Shown here piece after piece: positions 58,868 to 64,000 of a stretch of DNA of 64,000 nucleotides. Numbering within the stretch: the first letter of the stretch is position 1; each line of letters opens with the position of its first letter. A model generated the notes under the pieces. The model ran no database searches and was not told where the DNA came from. It was given only the letters and a program-made list of their open reading frames with translations. This DNA is from Annona cherimola (Eukaryota; Streptophyta; Magnoliopsida; Magnoliales; Annonaceae). The position numbers and the translations under genes were made by a program. Location of the stretch: positions 25,847,817 through 25,911,816 of the forward strand of contig CM059971.1 in the NCBI GenBank assembly GCA_030490835.1, read 5' to 3'.

Positions 58868-59618
58868 CTTGTTGGTCCCGAGTTGATGGCCTAACCCAAG
58901 AGGGGAGGGGTGAATTGGGTTCTTTAAAATTTCTTCTGTAAACTTAAAAATCTTAACCCCTTGAAAAAGTTAATCCCCTTTTTAAGCGAATGGAGAGCAA
59001 ATAAGATAAAGCAGTAAAAATAAGTAGAACACAAGATTTATAGTGGTTCGGGCAAACCTTCCCTACTCCACTCTTCCAAGCTCACACTCCGTTGTGACTT
59101 GGGTTCCACTATGTATTCCAAGAATACACTTAGAGTCACCGCTCTCTTCTAGATTCAAAGCTCTAGGGGGCATACACAACTAGAGCCACTTGCTCTCTTC
59201 TAGATTCAAAGCTCTAGGGGGCATACACAACTAGAGCCACTTGCTCTCTTCTAGATTCAAAGCTCTAGGGGGCATATATATTCACTTGCACAAGTAGGTG
59301 ATGAGTCTCACTCCAATCACACCCTACTTTGTATACACTTGATCTTAGCTACTCAAGCTAAATCAAGATTTATACAACCAAATAAAGAAATGAATAAAAA
59401 CTACACTTTACAGATTTGTGTAGGCAGTTTTGAGCTCGAGGAAGAAATCAGAAATAGCTTGAATGATGATTGTTGAAGCAACTTGCAGTTTGAAGCTCTT
59501 TCTTCCTTTGAAACACTCAAATATGGAGAAAAGATATTTGAAAGTCTTTCTTGCACTTCTTTTCTTTCTTTGATCTTTAGAGTAGTGTCTCTTGTGCTTC
59601 TCACGTTCATTTGAATGT

Positions 59619-59627
59619 CCTTTTATA
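59619..59627 (-). promoter_or_regulatory. Element B TATA box
   Basis: Minus strand TATAAAAGG downstream of the U3 palindrome array, aligned with that of A. Confidence 0.75.
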
Positions 59628-59709
59628 GATAGAGGAAAATATGAACGTTGTAGAAGTAGTTGGCGTGCAATAAATGAACTCCAACGGTCAAAAATTTGAC
59701 CGTTATACT

Positions 59710-60523
59710 CCAAGTCGAAGATGAAGTCGACTTGGCCTGCGACTTGGCTTCCAAGTCGCACATGGAGTCGACTTGGCCTGCGACTTGGGTTCTTCAGAAA
59801 CTCAAGTCTGAGACTTGGGTCGACTTGGCTTTCAGACTTCAACTCAAGTCGATCCTGAAGTCGACTTGGGTTGCGACTTGGCTTGGTCTATTGCAGAAAC
59901 GCCTTGATCTTCTTGAAATGTCTTGAATCTTGCAAACCATTTGAAAGCTTTGGGTCCTTGCACAATATATGTATGTTCCTTGCTTTGCTTTGGACTCACT
60001 GGGTCTTCATGACTTGGTTTTTACTCCATTTGGAAGCTAGCTTGAAGATTTGCTTTGAGCTTGATAGACTTGATTTGAACTTGAACTTGGATTCTCACTT
60101 TAAGAATAGTCTTTAAAGCTCATTTGTATGTGAGAAACTTCAAATGGATGTCTTGGATATGCTTGAATCTTCATCTTGGACTTCAAAACTTCTCAAGTCG
60201 AAGTTGGAGTCGACCTGGTTTGCGACTTCGCCCAAGTCGCACTTTGGAGTCGACTTCGTCTGCGACTTCGCATCTTCGGGAGCCAGATTTCAACGCTGGA
60301 CATTTTGTGTACTTCGAAGTCGATGCTGGAGTCGACTTCGTATGCGACTTGACTACCCAAGTCGCATGTGGAGTCGACTTGGCTTGCGACTTCACTCGTC
60401 AGAATTCCATTTTCAACTTTGTCCAGTTTTGGCTTGTTTGAAATCGTTAGTGGAGTCGACTTCACTATCGACTTCACTCCCAAGTCGAAGTTCAAGTCGA
60501 CTCGAAGATCGACTTGACTTCTC
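59710..60523 (-). promoter_or_regulatory. Element B U3 array of GTCGAC palindromes
   Basis: Ten GTCGAC sites alternate with 'tgcgactt' half-units, as in A. Several units differ in sequence from A although the spacing is kept. Confidence 0.6.
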
Positions 60524-60648
60524 TGCTTTCCTTAAACACTTGGCAAACATATTAGTCATATATATATACTCAAACTAGTTCTTGTTAATCATCAAAACTC
60601 AATCCTTGGCCAATTTGTTTTATTTTGAACATTGTTTCCAACATAAAT

Positions 60649-61814
60649 AAATGAATCTCAGCACTTCTGACTTCTATAATGTAAAATTCTTGCGAAAATG
60701 AATACTTTAGGATTGGTATGCATTGTGTTCTGCAGCAGTTGGATCTAGGAATTGATCTCATTTTTTCTCCACTCTTAGTTCTGCATTTTACACAACAGTG
60801 TTGGTGATCCTTGTATTTAATGGTTGCATATGCACATTACTTTCGAACGTCTTCATAAACAGTCTGTGATAACAAAGCAGGCATGCAAATTGTTTCCTCA
60901 GCGTCAAGTAAGCATTTTATGCTTCTTTCACATATCTTGCATACAATAATTACTGAGTTTTCTGGAGGTGTGGAATCTTTGGCCTTTGATTATGGAAGCT
61001 TTGTCAGAATGGGCTATTGATTTCTTTGAAAGTATGTATGCATTTATCCTTGTTGATCTCTTTAGATTAATTTAGACAGTTTGGATGTCATCTCTCAATT
61101 TCACAATCTTTCTAGAGGCACTAAGTTTTCTTTCACAATCTCTATTGCTAATGAGTTTGATGTTTTAGGGGGCACTGCATGCTACCAAAAGGCCCACTAG
61201 GAGATCAAGAGAGCTGATGGCAATGTTGGTGTCATTACAGAACAAGTCTTTCAGAAAATCGAATACCACAAACATTACTGTTAAAGAATTGTATAATTCA
61301 AGATCTTTTGGACGTCTTTGTATGCTTTGAAACAAACAAGGTTGTTGACGTGTAATGTCTTGAATAAAAATACGATTTTTTTTCAGATTGTAGTAGAATG
61401 TATGCAACAATGTATTACATTCCAATTCAATTTAATGAATTTAGTTATTAATAAATCTTCTACAAGTTTTGTTATGCAAATTTTGGAATAGGTACATTGT
61501 GTTTGAAAAATTAAAATATGTGTGCTTCGTATGCTAAATTGGATGATATACATGTCAATCATATTTTAACATAATGGGACAGAACACTAAGAATTTGCTC
61601 TCTCGATGCCCATCATTGTCTTTTTTTTTCCAAATATATTCAAAATTGCGGCAATAAATAAATAATGAGAAGTAGCAAACTCTTAATTAAGAAAAAAAAA
61701 CCAATCTTATGTCAAAATCGGTTGAGTATGCAAATAAAATAAAGTTGCAATCTGACAATTAAATATGAATGTGTAAATTTGAAAGTAGAAAATTCATATG
61801 GCTGTTTGTTTTTA
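60649..61814. other. Host sequence right of element B
   Basis: Continuation of the sequence interrupted at 49626. No gene was recognised. An 86-codon minus-strand frame at 61165-61425 has no supporting motif. Confidence 0.4.
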
Positions 61815-61950
61815 TAAAATATATAAATGTCCCACGGGCCTCAAAAAATAAATATTTTGTTTTTATAAAAATATATACGTGTCCCGCGGGCGTCCAAAAA
61901 TGAATATATTATTTTTTTAAAATATATAAATGTCCCACGGGCCTCAAAAA
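61815..61950. repeat. Three tandem units of about 50-55 bp
   Basis: 'gtcccacgggcctcaaaa', 'gtcccgcgggcgtccaaaa' and again 'gtcccacgggcctcaaaa' alternate with AT-rich 'aaatatataaat' spacers. The last unit abuts the hairpin element. Confidence 0.75.
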
Positions 61951-62306
61951 TGAATGGAATAGATTGAGATTTTGTATATATATAATACAAATTTTATCAA
62001 AAAACTAAACATACTCATGTTTTTAAGTTATTATACTCTCGATGTAAAATTACCAAAATGCCCAGCTTCTTTTTTTTTACCCAAGGGAAGTGCTTCCTAT
62101 GGGTTGGGACTCTTTGACCGGTCGATCAAACAGATTAGTAAGAGTCCCAACCCAGGAGAAGCACTTCCTTTGAGAAAAAAAAAGGAAGCTGGGCATTATG
62201 GTAATTTTACAGCGAGAGTGTACTTATTTAAAAACGTGAGTATATTTGGCTTTTTGGTAAAATTTGTGTTATATATATACAAAATCTCAATCTATTCCAT
62301 TCATTT
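61948..62306. mobile_element. 359-bp hairpin (foldback) element
   Basis: The left arm from 61948 ('aaatgaatggaatagattga') is the near-perfect reverse complement of the right arm ending at 62306. The arms are about 150 bp, with a nested central stem 'gggttgggactctt' against 'aagagtcccaaccc' around 'gaccggtcgatc'. The plus-strand 120-codon frame is an accident of the palindrome. The sequence is MITE or foldback-like; target duplication not resolved. Confidence 0.75.
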
Positions 62307-62565
62307 GCTAGATCAAGTATTAAAATGTATGTAAACTTAATTTTTCATTATTTGGCAATATCTAAAAATATTTGTGTACAAAAAATTATTTTTTAATAAG
62401 ATTTCATTATAATTGTTAAAGTTGGAAAATATAATTTTTATTAGGATTTATTTTATATTATTTAAAGTTAATGTAATTAAGGTACTCTCAAAAATAACAA
62501 ATTATTTTATTTTTTTCGAAATTTGGAAAAATTTTAAATAATTTTTTATTTTCTGAATATAATCA
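62307..62565. other. AT-rich spacer
   Basis: Nothing recognised between the hairpin element and the decamer satellite. Confidence 0.5.
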
Positions 62566-63180
62566 GATCTAACGGCATCTAACAGCATTTAACGGCATCT
62601 AACAGCATCTAACAGCATCTAACAGCATCTAACCGCATCTAACCACATCTAATTTTTATAATTAATGAATTAATCGTAATTTAACACCTATAATATGATC
62701 CTAGGCCCCTTATAACTTCATTTAGACCTTAATTACGGAATTTGAAACTCATTTAATATGATTTAATGAAATCAGCATAATCTAACAGCGTCTAATCGGA
62801 TCTAACGACATCTAACAGCATCTAACGGCATCTAACAGCATCTAACAGCATCTAACGACATCTAACAGCATCTAACTGCATTTAACCGCATCTAATTTTT
62901 GTAATTAATGAATTAATCGTAATTTAACACCTGTAATATGATCCTAGGCCCCTTATAACGTCATTTACACCTTAATTACGGAATTTGAAACTCATTTAAT
63001 ATGATTTAATGAAATCAGCATAATCTAACATCGTCTAATCGGATCTAACGGCATCTAACAGCATCTAACGGCATCTAACAGCATCTAACGGCATCTAACA
63101 GTATCTAACAGCATTTAACGACATCTAACAACATCTAACAACATCTAACGACATCTAACAGCATCTAACCGCATCTAATT
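62566..63180. repeat. Decamer satellite (GCATCTAACA) in a 243-bp higher-order unit
   Basis: Runs of the 10-mer 'gcatctaaca' (variants 'acatctaacg' and 'gcatctaacc') occur at about 62566-62650, 62787-62898 and 63028-63178. Between them lies a conserved AT-rich spacer of about 140 bp containing 'atgatcctaggcccc' and 'ttacggaatttgaaactc'. The two spacer copies are offset by 243 bp, so the array is about two and a half higher-order units. No coding capacity. Confidence 0.88.
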
Positions 63181-64000
63181 TTTGATATTTTATAAATATT
63201 TTACTTAATTTGTGTATTTTGCAAAAGATATATAATTAATATATATCATTAATAATTGATTTCCTAACTATGCAAACCTTTAAATAATTTTTAAACTAAA
63301 TAAATATATGAATTGATAATTAAAAATATTAACTAACTTAAATTAAATAAAATCAAAATTTACGTAAGTATATAAAATTGTAAAAATTATTATATATGAT
63401 GCTATAAAACTAAAATTATAATTAATTATATATAACTGTAATTTATATTTAATATATAAATATATGTTTTTTTTTGGATTGGTTAAATAATCAATTTAGT
63501 AAATAACTACATTTAATAGAAATTTTAAAATTAAATTTATTAAGATTATATAAAAATATTATTACGGCTTATATTACAAAGATATAATAATTGTACTTTT
63601 TTGTTACCATTACTAATTAAATTAAACAAGAAATACAAATTTATTTACTCCAAATGAACTCAATGTGGACAAATAATTTAATTAAAATTTACGTTAATTA
63701 TAAAATTTATAGAAAATTTTATGTTATATAACACTTCTAAAAATGTACCCTTATGTTATATCTCCTGTAAATTTTCTATACAAATAAGTTTATTTTATAA
63801 TTTATTAGAAAAAAGTATCTTTCTGCAAAATCTTACATTGACAAGTCCCTTTTGAAAAATGTGGCATCACAGAACTTACATTGCTTCGGTTTCCGAGATG
63901 TGTTGGTCAAAATTCGTCAAAATTAGCATTTTCGGTCAAAATCGTTGTATTATTTTGACCAAGGAACTAATCGTCGCTCATGTATCTGTTTCTGGTTTAA
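63181..64000. other. AT-rich spacer
   Basis: Very AT-rich to about 63830, then less so. No gene or repeat recognised. Confidence 0.5.

Larger units (their letters stand above)
49632..60643 (-). mobile_element. Element B: complete, apparently intact SIRE-lineage Ty1/copia with an extra gene (11012 bp)
   Basis: Two 1774-bp LTRs (TGTTGG to CCAACA) in which I see a single difference (T at about 51150 against C at about 60388). It has a perfect target duplication TAAAT (49627-49631, 60644-60648), a primer site, full-length gag, pol and extra gene without stops, and both polypurine tracts. This is the profile of an element that inserted very recently and could still be autonomous. Same orientation and architecture as A. 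Confidence 0.97.
58870..60643 (-). repeat. Element B 5' LTR (1774 bp)
   Basis: U3 with the GTCGAC array (59710-60523), TATA box (59619-59627), and three 51-bp leader units (59130-59282). It ends two bases from the primer site. Confidence 0.97.

Noticed and set aside
61972..62334. 120-codon frame in the hairpin element
   Set aside because: It runs through both arms and the loop of an inverted repeat; no protein family is recognisable.
62566..63180. CRISPR-like array
   Set aside because: The 10-bp units are directly contiguous, with no unique spacers and no cas genes, in a plant context. It is a satellite.

Overview
This is a piece of a flowering-plant nuclear genome. It is AT-rich with long introns and spacers, and it is built almost entirely from transposable elements. 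The elements are plant types: Ty1/copia of the SIRE (Maximus) lineage, large plant LTRs starting TGTAA, L1-type LINE ends, a CACTA (En/Spm) relic and Tourist-like MITEs. I cannot name the species. I see no bacterial gene, tRNA, rRNA or CRISPR array.

Layout. 1-5.4 kb: AT-rich spacer with an inverted repeat cluster, a decayed MITE and two broken RNase H-like LINE ends. 6.3-9.65 kb: two LTR pieces of one large-LTR family facing each other. 9.65-29.65 kb: a nested stack. An old SIRE relic (D) was split by a 3.5-kb solo LTR (14056-17546). Its own LTR was then split by a solo copia LTR (E, 18395-19949) and by a full-length but broken copia element (C, 19994-29006). The target-site duplications (TSDs) give this order. 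29.8-31.8 kb: a decayed CACTA transposase. 32.2-35.3, 46.2-49.6 and 60.6-61.9 kb: low-copy host sequence with a gene-like 5' end, MITEs and a pentatricopeptide (PPR) fragment. Two complete minus-strand SIRE elements are inserted in it: A (35306-46166, TSD GTTTT) and B (49632-60643, TSD TAAAT). 61.8-63.2 kb: short tandem repeats, a 359-bp hairpin element and a decamer satellite. The rest is AT-rich spacer.

How the parts work together. A and B each carry a 5' LTR, a tRNA-iMet primer site, gag, pol (protease-integrase-RT-RNase H) in the +1 frame, a spacer, a 525-529-residue extra gene, two polypurine tracts and a 3' LTR. The LTR upstream region has ten GTCGAC palindromes just before a TATA box. 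A second array of the same palindromes sits directly upstream of the extra gene, ahead of a pyrimidine-rich leader. This looks like a second promoter inside the retrotransposon. The extra protein has no visible membrane segment, so it does not look like an envelope protein. Its central domain resembles a plant family annotated only as 'putative plant transposon protein'. Pol of A and B is nearly identical, but the extra proteins differ in roughly a third of residues, and element C lacks the gene. This extra-gene module is the most interesting thing here. B looks fully intact and very young (one difference seen between its LTRs); A has one nonsense codon in gag.
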